Shown in pieces: positions 43,300-52,450 of a stretch of 64,000 nt of DNA. The DNA comes from Marinobacterium rhizophilum (GTDB lineage: Bacteria > Pseudomonadota > Gammaproteobacteria > Pseudomonadales > Balneatricaceae). The position numbers were made by a program, and so were the translations under genes. The notes beneath the pieces were generated by a model. It had not been told where the DNA came from. It searched no databases and saw only the letters and a list, made by a program, of their open reading frames with translations. How positions within the stretch are numbered: position 1 is the first letter of the stretch; each line of letters starts with the position of its first letter. The stretch spans positions 682,001 through 746,000 of the forward strand of contig NZ_CP073347.1 in NCBI RefSeq assembly GCF_024397915.1, in the 5' to 3' direction.

Positions 43300-43740
43300 T
43301 TATGCGCGCTCACGGATGGCACGGATATCCTCGATATCTACCGGCCGCGAGAGCACAGATTTATACCTAACCAAGTCTTCCTTTAACATAAGGGGCAGCT
43401 CAAGACCCAGCAAATGCACGGTCCTACAGCGAGAAAAGTCAATGCTGAGCGAAACCCAGCTCTGGTTGCCTGCATCAAAAATTTGAGGGTCGTCGGCATT
43501 GCCAACTTCCACCTTGATACCTTCATACTTGAAGTGGACGTAGGTTAGATCCCAGCCTTCCTCCTGCCGGTGAGCGGCGGCCTTGGAGGCAAATTGTTCG
43601 CCGGCCTGAACCACTGCCGAAAAATGCTCGCCAGGCACGAAAAGATCGATGTCGTTCAGAACAGGCTGAGCGCCATACCCGTTAGCTGCGAGTCCGCCAC
43701 AGATCCGAAAGGGGATATTCCTGTCTTTCAGTAACCCCAC
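43300..43740 (-). CDS. Nucleotidyltransferase-fold protein
   Basis: A 146-residue protein with the pol-beta-type motif FRICGGLAANGYGAQ followed by NDIDLFVPG, the G-x-A and D-x-D layout of minimal nucleotidyltransferases. Later parts read VSLSIDFSRCRTVHLLGLELPLMLKEDLVRYKSVL and a closing DIEDIRAIRERA. The region EDLVRYKSVLSRPVDIEDI is common in AbiEii-like and related solo nucleotidyltransferases. The start is uncertain: GTG at 43740 is given, but the frame is open 19 codons further. Such proteins occur in toxin-antitoxin pairs; no partner gene is visible here. Confidence 0.7.
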   Translation of the reverse strand: MGLLKDRNIPFRICGGLAANGYGAQPVLNDIDLFVPGEHFSAVVQAGEQFASKAAAHRQEEGWDLTYVHFKYEGIKVEVGNADDPQIFDAGNQSWVSLSIDFSRCRTVHLLGLELPLMLKEDLVRYKSVLSRPVDIEDIRAIRERA

Positions 43741-43938
43741 AATCCACTGGGCTGCCAGTTGATGAATGCCTCCTCCTATTTTGCCTATCGCCCGTAGTTA
43801 CGGGCGCCTGGTAGCGACGCTGGAATCCAGGTCAGCCATGCCTACTGCGATGGGATACGCGCTCGTCAAGACAGACAGGGCCAGGGCGCATCTGCAGTCT
43901 ATAGTACAGACACCGTTGCGAGGCACCCCCGGGGAAAC

Positions 43939-44964
43939 ATGTTTCTGGACCTTGGCCTGACAGCCAACCTTTTACTCTTCGCGGGCGCGGCCCTGGTGGT
44001 CGGCGTCTGCGGTGTGCTACTGACGGCGAAAGCCGAAACGCTGGCGCGTGTCACCGGACTCGGCCAAGCGATCCTCGGTGCCGTGGTGCTGGGCGCCCTG
44101 ACATCCCTGGCCGGTACCATCACTTCGGTCACCTCGGCCTGGTCCGGTGCAGCGGAACTGGCATTCGGCAACGCCATCGGCGGCATTGCCGCCCAGACCA
44201 CCTTCCTGGTAATAGCCGACGCCCTTTACCGCAAGGCCAACCTGGAGCATGCCGCCGCTTCGGAAGAAAACCTGATGCAGGGCGTGCTGCTGGTCGTATT
44301 GCTGGCGATACCCCTGCTCGGCATTGCGGGTCCCGGCTTCACGTTCTGGTCCATCGACCTCACCTCGCTGGCGATCCTGGCCGCCTACCTGTTCGGAATA
44401 CGCCTGCTGGCCCATTCACACCGGGTACCGATGTTGTATCCGCGCCGCACCAACGCGACCGCCGAACCCGAGCCCCAAAGGCTACCGAGCCTGCGTGCCG
44501 GCGATCGCGGGCTCTGGCTGTCCTTCCTGCTGCTCGCCGCTGCCGTCGGCGCCAGCGGCTGGGTGATCGCCCAGACCGGCATTGCACTGTCACGGCAGAC
44601 CGGACTGTCTGAAACCCTGGTCGGCACGCTTTTCACCGCGGTCGTCACCTCGATACCGGAACTGGTCATCGCCATCGCCGCCGTCAAAAGGGGCGCGTTG
44701 ACCCTGGCGGTCGGGGACATTCTCGGCGGCAACACCTTCGATGTGCTCTTCCTGGTCTTCTCCGACATCGCCTACCGCTCCGGTTCCCTCTACCACGCGG
44801 TGTCGACGAGCATGGTGTTCTGGCTCGCGCTCAATATCCTGCTGACCGGTATTCTGCTGACCGGGCTGCTGCGGCGCGAACGGCGGGGGCCTTTCAATAT
44901 AGGCTTCGAGGGAATACTGGTGCTGGCGGTTTATCTGATCGGCGTGACGATAATCTTGCTGTAG
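43939..44964 (+). CDS. Sodium/calcium exchanger-family membrane protein (CaCA)
   Basis: A 341-residue protein with about ten membrane segments. The two alpha repeats of the cation/Ca2+ exchanger superfamily are visible: GALTSLAGTITSVTSAW (about residues 53-69) and TAVVTSIPELVIAIAAV near 233, followed by VGDILGGNTFDVLFLVF. The first repeat is less canonical and lacks the usual Glu, though the second keeps TSIPE. A central charged loop (HSHRVPMLYPRRTNATAE) separates the halves. Ion specificity cannot be told. Its GC content fits the surroundings. Confidence 0.85.
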   Translation: MFLDLGLTANLLLFAGAALVVGVCGVLLTAKAETLARVTGLGQAILGAVVLGALTSLAGTITSVTSAWSGAAELAFGNAIGGIAAQTTFLVIADALYRKANLEHAAASEENLMQGVLLVVLLAIPLLGIAGPGFTFWSIDLTSLAILAAYLFGIRLLAHSHRVPMLYPRRTNATAEPEPQRLPSLRAGDRGLWLSFLLLAAAVGASGWVIAQTGIALSRQTGLSETLVGTLFTAVVTSIPELVIAIAAVKRGALTLAVGDILGGNTFDVLFLVFSDIAYRSGSLYHAVSTSMVFWLALNILLTGILLTGLLRRERRGPFNIGFEGILVLAVYLIGVTIILL

Positions 44965-45168
44965 TGAGCCGGCAGCCGGCTCGACAGTCCCTGTCATGGC
45001 CCCTGCGGGCCTGAACGCACAATGGCTTCAGTGCTCGCCGGCTTCATAAGGGGGAGGAGGCCGCGCTGATGTATGGGGGATACTGGTTCAGATCTGTAAT
45101 TGCTTTGCTTTTACGGGAAGGGCAGGTGGCGGCTTCGTAGACTAATAGCATGCCAAGGGCCGCGATCG

Positions 45169-45675
45169 TTAACCCCGGACTGAAAAGGCCTCGTGGTAGG
45201 TCACCTGGCCCTGGGGATACTTGCCGTTAAAGGACAGCGCCTGAAAGTACTCCGCGGGCACGCCGGGATATACCAGCCCGTCAACGACCTTGAAGCCGAA
45301 GCGACCGTAATAACCGGGATCACCCAGCACAACGCAGCCGGCGGCACCCGTTTCCTGGAGCCTGGCAAGCGCACTTCTCACAAGCCTTGATCCAGCGCCC
45401 CGGCCCTGAAACTCCGGCAAAACAGACACGGGCCCAAGTCCGAACCAGCCCGTTGCGACACCGGACACGGAAACCGGCGAGAGGGCGACATGGCCAATAA
45501 TCTCTCCATCCGCTTCGGCAACCCGGGAGATCGTCAATGCACCCGACTGCCGAAGCGCCTCAACAATAAACTGCTCCGTGTGATCACTATGGGGGGCATG
45601 CAAGAATGCCTGCTCGGTGACCCAGCCTATTGTCGCGGCATCACCGACACCTTCGTTGCGTACCTGAATGTCCAA
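45169..45675 (-). CDS. GNAT N-acetyltransferase (YhbS-like)
   Basis: A 168-residue acetyltransferase. The acetyl-CoA loop is VLPEFQGRGAGSRLVRSAL (Q-x-x-G-x-G/A), and the later strand GCVVLGDPGYYGRFGFK is typical of YhbS-type members. The N-terminus reads IQVRNEGVGDAATIGWVTEQAF. The substrate is unknown. Its start lies 13 bp from the end of an IS66 fragment, so its original promoter may have been replaced. Confidence 0.9.
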   Translation of the reverse strand: MDIQVRNEGVGDAATIGWVTEQAFLHAPHSDHTEQFIVEALRQSGALTISRVAEADGEIIGHVALSPVSVSGVATGWFGLGPVSVLPEFQGRGAGSRLVRSALARLQETGAAGCVVLGDPGYYGRFGFKVVDGLVYPGVPAEYFQALSFNGKYPQGQVTYHEAFSVRG

Positions 45676-45687
45676 ATAGCGACCTCC

Positions 45688-45932
45688 TGGAAAGGGTGCC
45701 AGTACGACCCGATTGCCCGCCTGGTTTGCGCTCGCCTTGGCTGCGGCTCTTCTTGGACCGGTTCAGATCCTGGGAGGGCGGCGTGCTGCTGCTGGTACTG
45801 TTGGTGTTGAGCCGGCCGGTCATAATCTGGACCAGCACCATCATCATTATAAGCGCCGCGCAGCGATGGCGAGAACGACTGGTCGTCCTGGAGCTGTTGT
45901 CTGACGTTCGCCAAGATGGCGTCGACATCCAT
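45688..45932 (-). pseudogene. IS66-family transposase fragment (5' end)
   Basis: Minus-strand reading begins MDVDAILANVRQQLQDDQSF, as IS66 TnpC N-termini do, then shifts frame near 45855 to NTNSTSSSTPPSQDLNRSKK and GERKPGGQSGRTGTL, the usual NSSKPPSQD and ERKPGGQ region. Only about 80 of roughly 500 residues remain, with a frameshift. Confidence 0.85.
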
Positions 45933-45989
45933 GTTGCTGATGGGTACCTCGATTAATCAATGTTTTTCGCTGAATTGAGTCACGGCCCT

Positions 45990-46280
45990 ACGATGATGAC
46001 AAAAACAGTGCCAATTCCTCGACGAGCGAAGGTGTATTTCACTGGATTGATACCCAGCCGTAGCTGCGAGTAGCAAGACCCGTCGATCTAGGATATCCCG
46101 GTCGCGAACCGGGCGAATTCGACGGTCATTAATCAACAGTGCGTATTGCTGGCAGCGACTGCAGCGTGGCGTTAGGCCGGGCTTGGGTTCCAGCACCAGC
46201 GTGAGTGTGTGCGGGTCCGAATCATGGCAGGAGACAACATCATCGCCTCGCCAAAAAAAGCAGAAATCAATAATATCCAT
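45990..46280 (-). pseudogene. ISL3-family transposase fragment (N-terminal)
   Basis: The frame reads WRGDDVVSCHDSDPHTLTL, LEPKPGLTPRCSRCQQYAL and INDRRIRPVRDRDILDRRV, the N-terminal zinc-ribbon region of ISL3 transposases (CxxC plus RVRDRDxxDRRV). The DDE catalytic domain is absent. It sits back to back with the IS66 fragment, indicating stacked insertions and deletions. Confidence 0.8.
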
Positions 46281-46600
46281 GGTGACAGCAGAGTTACAGG
46301 ACGGGTTTGTTTGGCAACAACCACTGTACTGCTTTTCTGTCTGCCAATCTCCACTTCTCCTCAAATCTGCGAAGAACCGGATTTTATCCAAGGGTACTAC
46401 AAATCGGCGAGGTTTTTCGAGGTTCCCTAAGGAATAGTCTCCTTACTTTTTTCTGACCCTGGTACGTGCTGACAAAAGGTTAGGGAGGCTAAGCCTGATG
46501 AAAAACATTATTTCGCCAAGGTATCTTGCCAATAGTTTTATTGTTCAGGCTACATAAGCGGGTGTCGCGCTTCAGGAGTTGAATTCACGTTTTATACCAG

Positions 46601-47341
46601 TCAGTAACTTCCATAAACTCGAAACAATTCAATTATAATGAAAATAAACAAAATGGTTTCAGTTAATAATCCGATTTTGAATATAGTTATAACATGCTCG
46701 CGCATAAATAGAGCTGCCCCGGATCCAGTTAAAGCACTTAAAAAGACCATAAACAAAAAGGTAGTGCATAATGATATCAAAACAATCGAAAAAGTAGTAA
46801 TGCTATCTAGAATTACCAAGGACATAATTGCCAATACCCAAGCAGCCTTAGGTACGTTATTTTTGAAAAAACCAAACGATTCATCCTCGTCAAAAATCAT
46901 ATGGACAGCAATCTCGCCTCCTCTAAGAAAAAAACAAAATATATAAGCTGGCAACACAGCAGAGGCAATCATAACAAATAGAAAAGCATATTGGGCTGAA
47001 CTAATAGGGCTTTCAGTAAGGTGTTCTAAAATATGCGAATAAAAAACGGAAAGCATAGTAATTGCAGCTACTATAATGCACATTATCCATTTAAGTATAT
47101 AAAAAATTTCATTTGCTTCAAGTTCCTCATCTATTTCCATTTGTTCAGCATCGATTTTATTTTGAGTATGTTTTACTACCTCCATTTTATTGATTAGTTC
47201 TTCATTTGAAACACCTCTTTCTTTAATGATTCGATGGATTAGATCCTCATGTGCTGAATAACCAATTGCAACTATTTCTATTAATGTCTCTGTTGGGAGT
47301 GAATTAAAATGTTTAATCCATTTTTTTCCGCTAGATTTCAT
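46601..47341 (-). CDS. AT-rich gene for a multi-spanning membrane protein
   Basis: A 246-residue protein with an N-terminal soluble, charged part (about 1-75, coiled-coil-prone: EVVKHTQNKIDAEQMEIDEEL) and four or five membrane segments after residue 80 (FYILKWIMCIIVAAITMLSV, YAFLFVMIASAVLPAYIFCF, AAWVLAIMSLVILDSI, IFKIGLLTETILFIFIIIE). GAGG lies about 11 bases upstream of the ATG. The gene is very AT-rich, with many Lys, Ile and Asn codons, unlike all neighbours, and lies between IS fragments and an accessory gene, so recent transfer is likely. I do not recognise the family. Confidence 0.8.
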   Translation of the reverse strand: MKSSGKKWIKHFNSLPTETLIEIVAIGYSAHEDLIHRIIKERGVSNEELINKMEVVKHTQNKIDAEQMEIDEELEANEIFYILKWIMCIIVAAITMLSVFYSHILEHLTESPISSAQYAFLFVMIASAVLPAYIFCFFLRGGEIAVHMIFDEDESFGFFKNNVPKAAWVLAIMSLVILDSITTFSIVLISLCTTFLFMVFLSALTGSGAALFMREHVITIFKIGLLTETILFIFIIIELFRVYGSY

Positions 47342-47430
47342 GGTTTTTCGCCTCGTAATGTTTTCTAGCTACAAGATGCAGCCCTGAAAATAAAGTTTAA
47401 AATTCCACCGAAGCAGAATTGCCCTAGATT

Positions 47431-48078
47431 TCATTTTATTAACGTCACAGGTTTTCTGATATCGATTAATGTGCGCGTACAGAGGTACAGCACAAAAGCA
47501 TTGCATACATGCCACAGAAAATGTGTGCCCAGCCGCAGCTGAGGGCATACCGCTTGGTCAATGGTGCGAAACCCCAGCGCCACTAAGAAGACGCAAGTGG
47601 CTACCAACAGCAACCACCGCACCGGGTGGCGGGACAGACAGCGGTGTAGCCCCGAAATGGCCAGGACCAACAGCGCCGGTGCATAAGGGAGAGAGCCATT
47701 GAGAATATGTGCAAAGCCGCGCCCCATCAGAGCGGTCGCCAGGATAGCGGCAGCCAGTACGCAAGCACCTACCTGAGACCACCCCAGCCCATGCCGGGCA
47801 TATAGCCACGCAAACGCAAGCTGAAACAGGAGTATTGGTATCACGTCGAGGACGCGTGCCCAAGATGTGGCGAAGGAATGGAATAGCCCACTTCCGACGC
47901 CAATCCCCATCACCAGGCTAATCAACAGCACATTATCGGTAGTGAGTACGCCCGCCCGCCCTGCCTGCCGCCAGAGCACGTAACCGGCTATCAGAAATGC
48001 CACGTTAGTCGCCAGGTTGACTGGCTCGGCGAGTAATCCGGCGCCTAGCCGCTCGCAGTACAGATCCACATTACTCAT
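47431..48078 (-). CDS. Ceramidase/CREST-superfamily membrane protein
   Basis: A 215-residue protein with about seven membrane segments. Conserved parts match bacterial ceramidase-domain (CREST) proteins: NVDLYCERLG and EPVNLATNVAFLIAG, GIGVGSGLFHSFATSWA (Ser and His), LDVIPILLFQ (Asp) and GTHFLWHVCNAFVLY (two His), the putative metal site. CREST proteins are membrane hydrolases; the true substrate of bacterial members is not known. The ATG at 48078 has GGCGG upstream and is preferred over 48084. It is divergent from the LysR gene at 48235. Confidence 0.88.
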   Translation of the reverse strand: MSNVDLYCERLGAGLLAEPVNLATNVAFLIAGYVLWRQAGRAGVLTTDNVLLISLVMGIGVGSGLFHSFATSWARVLDVIPILLFQLAFAWLYARHGLGWSQVGACVLAAAILATALMGRGFAHILNGSLPYAPALLVLAISGLHRCLSRHPVRWLLLVATCVFLVALGFRTIDQAVCPQLRLGTHFLWHVCNAFVLYLCTRTLIDIRKPVTLIK

Positions 48079-48234
48079 GATCATCCGCCCCAGGTTGCCT
48101 TCGTTCGATATGACTTGACCACGTCAATAGGCCTCATCGAGTGTTCTGCAATGAGTGTGGACCTCTGTGATCTTGCGCACTATGGGGTAACCGTTACACT
48201 CCCCTTAGGATTGCTTAACTTCAGGAGGTGGCAG

Positions 48235-49185
48235 ATGAAGCGAGAACCGTATGATGTGCTGGATCTCAAGGCTCTGCGCTGCTTCTATGCCATGACCAAA
48301 CATGGCAGCATCACCCAGGCCGGGAACGAGCTGGGTATCTCCGATGCCGCCGTTTCTCAGCGACTGAAGGCTCTGGAAAGCTATCTTGGTATCAAGCTCT
48401 ACGAGAGTCGCGGCGGACACGTCACACTCACGGCAGCTGGCGATCGCACATTTTCCCTCGCCTCTTCTATTTTCGATGTGATTGAGACGTTCGAGGACGC
48501 AATCGGCCAAGGTGACGTGGCGGGCGACGTGTCAATTGTCACCAACGATGCGATTGCCCGCTATCTTTTGCCCGACAAGATTGACGCCCTCTATCGTGTT
48601 CACCCACTTGCACATGTCAAACTGGTCATACGGCCGGTTGAAGAGAGTATTAGACTCGTCCGGATGAATGAATGCGATCTGGGTATAATAGCGAAGCGAA
48701 AATTACCTAGGGAACTGGAGTTCAACCTGATCCAACAGTACCCATCATGCCTCATTACACCCAAGGGTCACCCTCTGGCGAAAAGGGCGCGTCAGGATTT
48801 CAATTCAATTTTGAGCAGGGAGGTGCTGATGCAATATCCGTTGATCGTCATGGATAGAACGCAAGAAGGAAAGCGTCTCGACGAAGCATTAGTCCAGCTT
48901 AACCTGTCGCTTACACCAACCTTGGAGCTAGGCTCTTCTGATACGTTGAAACATTATGTGATACGCGGTTTAGGAGTCGGACTGATATCGTCACTTTCGA
49001 TAGTGCCTGACGACGAAGCCCACCTTGACATTATTCCGGTACCTTCAGAGCTTAATAGTGAAGTCAGCTTCGGCGTTATTATGCGGCATGACAAGTTTGT
49101 TTCACCGCTGCTTGCTAGTTTCCGTGAGATGCTACTGAATGGTGACTGCTCTCCACCCTGCCAGGCGAGGCTGCCAACTTCTTAG
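48235..49185 (+). CDS. LysR-family transcriptional regulator
   Basis: A 316-residue LysR regulator starting after a perfect AGGAGG at 48223. The helix-turn-helix is LKALRCFYAMTKHGSITQAGNELGISDAAVSQRLKALES; the effector domain follows, with a TNDAIARYLLPDKIDAL opening. Base composition is a little lower in GC than the core genome. It is divergent from the ceramidase-like gene and may regulate it. The effector is unknown. Confidence 0.9.
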   Translation: MKREPYDVLDLKALRCFYAMTKHGSITQAGNELGISDAAVSQRLKALESYLGIKLYESRGGHVTLTAAGDRTFSLASSIFDVIETFEDAIGQGDVAGDVSIVTNDAIARYLLPDKIDALYRVHPLAHVKLVIRPVEESIRLVRMNECDLGIIAKRKLPRELEFNLIQQYPSCLITPKGHPLAKRARQDFNSILSREVLMQYPLIVMDRTQEGKRLDEALVQLNLSLTPTLELGSSDTLKHYVIRGLGVGLISSLSIVPDDEAHLDIIPVPSELNSEVSFGVIMRHDKFVSPLLASFREMLLNGDCSPPCQARLPTS

Positions 49186-49353
49186 ACTCTGGGGGGCAGG
49201 AACCAGCAGTCCTGCGGCCCGTAGTTTACAATCCTCTGCTGGCGGATACTGAACGCGGTATGAATCTCGCGTCGTGTTCCGATGCACCCACAGGACAGGA
49301 CCAGCTTCGAACTCTCAGTTGCCAAAGGGCTTTTGGATGGCTGTCTTCGCAGA

Positions 49354-49614
49354 CGTCACAGTGTCACCAAGCTGATTTTCCATCTGGTGTTCACAACCAG
49401 GTACCGGCGCAAGTTGTTCGATGGTGACATGACTGACCAGTTGCGGAGCGCATGCGCCTCAGCCTGCGAGATACTGAAGTAGGACCTGCTGGAAGTGGAC
49501 GGTGAGGCCAATCATGTTCACCTGCTCGCCTCGTATACACCTACTCAACACACATATCCCTCGACAAAGCGAAAGCGCGGCGGCGCTCTTGTCGCGCATC
49601 TATTTCGCCTGTAA
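49354..49614 (+). pseudogene. IS200/IS605-family transposase remnant
   Basis: The frame reads VTKLIFHLVFTTRYRRKLFDGDMTDQLR, then a premature TAG at 49480, then DLLEVDGEANHVHLLASY. These match IS200 TnpA: the HLVFTTKYRRxVF start and the EDDHVHLL active-site HUH region (here NHVHLL). The catalytic Tyr region downstream is lost. A stop codon and missing 3' end make it non-functional. Confidence 0.88.
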
Positions 49615-50282
49615 ATCGAGCCCCTGAAAGAGTACGTGCTCGACCAGGCTACCCTAAAATATAACCGCTGCGCGGTTCCTACCCGAATGGGCGAGGCTTT
49701 ACGCGCATTTTTGGTAAAGTACGGGCCTATACCCGCGCCTGTAAGGTGTCATTTGCCCGACAATTCCGCAAAGATCGCGTTGGTTTAGGTCTTGAGGGTT
49801 TGTTCTGACTCATGACGCATATCTTTATGGGTAGGTGAGCTTACCTGCGTCTGTGTGTCTGGGAAATTATAGTCACTTCATTCATCATCTTGGCGTACCG
49901 CTCCACTAGCACTAGGACGGCAGAACGGATTTCACCCTCCTCAGCAGCCATCAAGCAAACACTGGGATTATGCTTCGATTAGACTCGTAGGGGCGAGGCA
50001 GGGACTGTCGAGCCGCCGATGCGGCAAAGGGGAATGCCATTTCTCATCTTGAAAGCCGGTACCCGGAAAATCGTTCCAGCGCGCAGTGGAAAGGCCTCAT
50101 CGGGGCGCAGTCTTCAGGGTAAAGCGCTTTGGTTACTTTCTTACACATGGGCAAAGGACGTATGTCGCCGACAGGCGAAGCCCCAACCATCAGATAGTTT
50201 TTGACTTATCGGGCGCGGCTGACGATGCTGTACTGCGGCAGTGCTATCTCGAATTTCGTAAAAGGCGAGAGGAATCAGACAA
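49615..50282. other. Intergenic stretch of 668 bp
   Basis: No gene is supported. Short frames here lack ribosome binding sites and family wording. At about 50130-50190 the sequence TTTGGTTACTTTCTTACACA with a nearby AAAGGACGTATG looks like a degenerate dispersed inverted repeat of a kind common in proteobacteria; this is a weak resemblance. The BCCT gene starts at its right edge. Confidence 0.45.
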
Positions 50283-51881
50283 ATGTCGAAATCTGACCCG
50301 GACAATGCGGTGGACAAGGAAATGGACTTCTCCACTGATCACGAGATGGGACAGGATAATATCCGCCCGTTCGGTCTTGATATACACAATCCCGTTTTCG
50401 CGATATCGAGTCTTATGATCATCGCATTCGTCCTTCTCGCGCTGGCCAACCAGGAGGATTCCGCGACCTTCTTCGGCTGGCTGCGACCCTGGCTCACCAG
50501 CACCTTCGACTGGTTTCTTGTGCTCTCGGTGAACGCAATAACGCTGTTCTGCCTTGCCTTGATTGTGCTGCCCGTGGGATCGGTCAGGATCGGCGGCAAG
50601 GACGCCAGGCCCGACTATTCCTACCCGGGCTGGATCTCGATGATGTTCGCCGCCGGTATCGGCATTGGCCTGCTGTTCTTCGGTGTGCTGGAGCCGGTCT
50701 ATTACAACTTCGCCGAAAGTGGCGGTGCGCGGCCACTGGGGATCGATGCAACTGCGCCTGGCAACGAATACATTGGCGTCGTCGGTACGATCCACCACTG
50801 GGGGCTGGAAGCCTGGGCTGTCTATGCCGCGGTTGGTCTCAGCCTTGCGATCTTCAGCTACAACCTCGGTTTGCCACTGACCCTGCGCTCGGCGTTCTAC
50901 CCGATCCTGGGCGAACGGGTCTGGGGCTGGTGGGGACACGCCATCGATACGCTGGCCGTTTTCGCCACCCTGTTTGGCCTTACCACCTCGCTCGGCCTCG
51001 GTGCCCAGCAGGTGGCCGCGGGCCTTAACGAGATCTTCGGGATCGAGCCGACCGGCACGGTTACCGTGTTGATCATCATCGGGATTACGGCCATTGCCCT
51101 GTGCTCGGTGCTTCTGGGCATGGACAAGGGCGTGAAGCGGCTTTCCGAGATCAACATGATCATGGCGGTTGTCATGTTTATCTTCGTGCTGCTGGTCACC
51201 GGTCTTGTCGACGGCGTGACGCGCTATGTCAGCGTCATGGCCGATTACATCGTGGCGCTGCCGGCGCTCTCCAACCCCTTCGGGCGCGATGACACCAGCT
51301 TTTTCCACGGCTGGACCACCTTCTACTGGGCCTGGTGGATCGCATGGTCACCGTTCGTTGGCATGTTCATCGCCCGCATCTCGCGGGGCCGAACCGTGCG
51401 TGAGTTCATACTCTGTGCGCTGATCGCGCCCACGGCGGTCTGCGCGCTCTGGATGTCCACCTTTGGTGGAGCGGCCATCGACATGATCATTGCCGGCGGC
51501 GCCGAGGGTGTGGTGGCGACGGTGGTCGACAGCTACAAGCCCGAAGGCGCGTTGTTCGGGTTCCTGCGCGAGCTGCCGTTCTACGGTGTCGTCGCGCCGC
51601 TCGCGCTCGTGCTGATCGTGATCTTCTTCGTCACCTCGTCCGACAGCGGCTCGCTGGTCATTGATACGATCACGGCGGGTGGCAAGATGGATGCGCCTGT
51701 CGTGCAGCGGGTGTTCTGGTGCACGCTGGAAGGGCTGGTGGCGATCGCCCTGTTGCTGGGCGGTGGCCTCAGTGCCCTGCAGGGCGCCGCGGTCTCGACC
51801 GGCATTCCCTTCACGCTGGTGGTGTTGACCATGTGCTACTGCCTGTGGCTCGCGCTGAAATCGGAACGCGCCAAGTTCTGA
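50283..51881 (+). CDS. BCCT-family transporter
   Basis: A 532-residue secondary transporter with about twelve membrane segments for betaine, choline, carnitine or similar quaternary amines. The family-typical region SFFHGWTTFYWAWWIAWSPFVGMFIARISRGRT lies near residue 345, and the aromatic box residues are present in FYWAWWIAWSP. Other matches are FAAGIGIGLLFFGVLEP and TSSDSGSLVIDTITAGG. The C-terminal tail is short, so osmotic control as in BetP is unlikely. No betaine or choline metabolism genes are nearby, so the substrate is not defined. Confidence 0.93.
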   Translation: MSKSDPDNAVDKEMDFSTDHEMGQDNIRPFGLDIHNPVFAISSLMIIAFVLLALANQEDSATFFGWLRPWLTSTFDWFLVLSVNAITLFCLALIVLPVGSVRIGGKDARPDYSYPGWISMMFAAGIGIGLLFFGVLEPVYYNFAESGGARPLGIDATAPGNEYIGVVGTIHHWGLEAWAVYAAVGLSLAIFSYNLGLPLTLRSAFYPILGERVWGWWGHAIDTLAVFATLFGLTTSLGLGAQQVAAGLNEIFGIEPTGTVTVLIIIGITAIALCSVLLGMDKGVKRLSEINMIMAVVMFIFVLLVTGLVDGVTRYVSVMADYIVALPALSNPFGRDDTSFFHGWTTFYWAWWIAWSPFVGMFIARISRGRTVREFILCALIAPTAVCALWMSTFGGAAIDMIIAGGAEGVVATVVDSYKPEGALFGFLRELPFYGVVAPLALVLIVIFFVTSSDSGSLVIDTITAGGKMDAPVVQRVFWCTLEGLVAIALLLGGGLSALQGAAVSTGIPFTLVVLTMCYCLWLALKSERAKF

Positions 51882-51937
51882 GCCTTTTTTAACCTGGCTG
51901 GCACACAGGTTTCCGCGCTGTTTGCCAGCCAGGGTCA

Positions 51938-52270
51938 TCAGGTGCCGCGCGGGGCAAACATGATAATGGCCATCCCCAGCAGTGCCACGCCCGAACCCAG
52001 CAAATCCCAGACACTGGGCCGAATGCCATCAACAGCCCACAACCACAAAATGGCCATGCATACATAGACACCCCCGTAGGCTGCATAAACACGACCGGCC
52101 GCGGCAGGATGCAGCGAAAGCAGCCAGGCGAAAGCCGCCAGGCTAATGGCCGCGGGCACCAGCAACCAGATTGATTTACCTTCACGCAGCCAGAGATAGG
52201 GCAGGTAACAGCCCACAATTTCGGCCAGTGCTGTAATGAAAAAAAGACTGACAGTTTTGAGTTCCGGCAA
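51938..52270 (-). CDS. ynfA: YnfA family (UPF0060) membrane protein
   Basis: A 110-residue protein with four membrane helices, of the YnfA family related to small multidrug-resistance-type transporters. The wording AEIVGCYLPYLWLREGKS near residue 16, RVYAAYGGVYVCMAILWLW near 60 and the terminal LLGSGVALLGMAIIMFAPR are diagnostic. Size matches E. coli YnfA. A role in drug or dye efflux has been proposed for some members. Confidence 0.93.
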   Translation of the reverse strand: MPELKTVSLFFITALAEIVGCYLPYLWLREGKSIWLLVPAAISLAAFAWLLSLHPAAAGRVYAAYGGVYVCMAILWLWAVDGIRPSVWDLLGSGVALLGMAIIMFAPRGT

Positions 52271-52321
52271 TGGCCGCTACCTCCTGGTGATCGATACCCA
52301 ATGAATGCCCATTGCAACATT

Positions 52322-52342
52322 AGTCATTCGTTATTTGTCATT
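52322..52342. repeat. Three-unit heptanucleotide repeat (NGTYATT)
   Basis: AGTCATT, CGTTATT and TGTCATT in register. The unit is the same type as the array at 6531-6698 (AGTCATT, GGTTATT). It lies in the gap between ynfA and the AraC-type gene. Confidence 0.7.
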
Positions 52343-52450
52343 CGCACAACAGAGCAAGCCGCTGCTGCCACCGCGTCGCTGTGGATGGCGGAATGCGCTG
52401 CGCTGACTGCCTACCTGTATGGAGCCTGCTGCCTGGAATGAGCCCGTGAA

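Noticed and set aside
50086..50418. A 110-codon frame overlapping the start of the BCCT gene
   Set aside because: It overlaps a well-supported transporter start in another frame and has no family resemblance.
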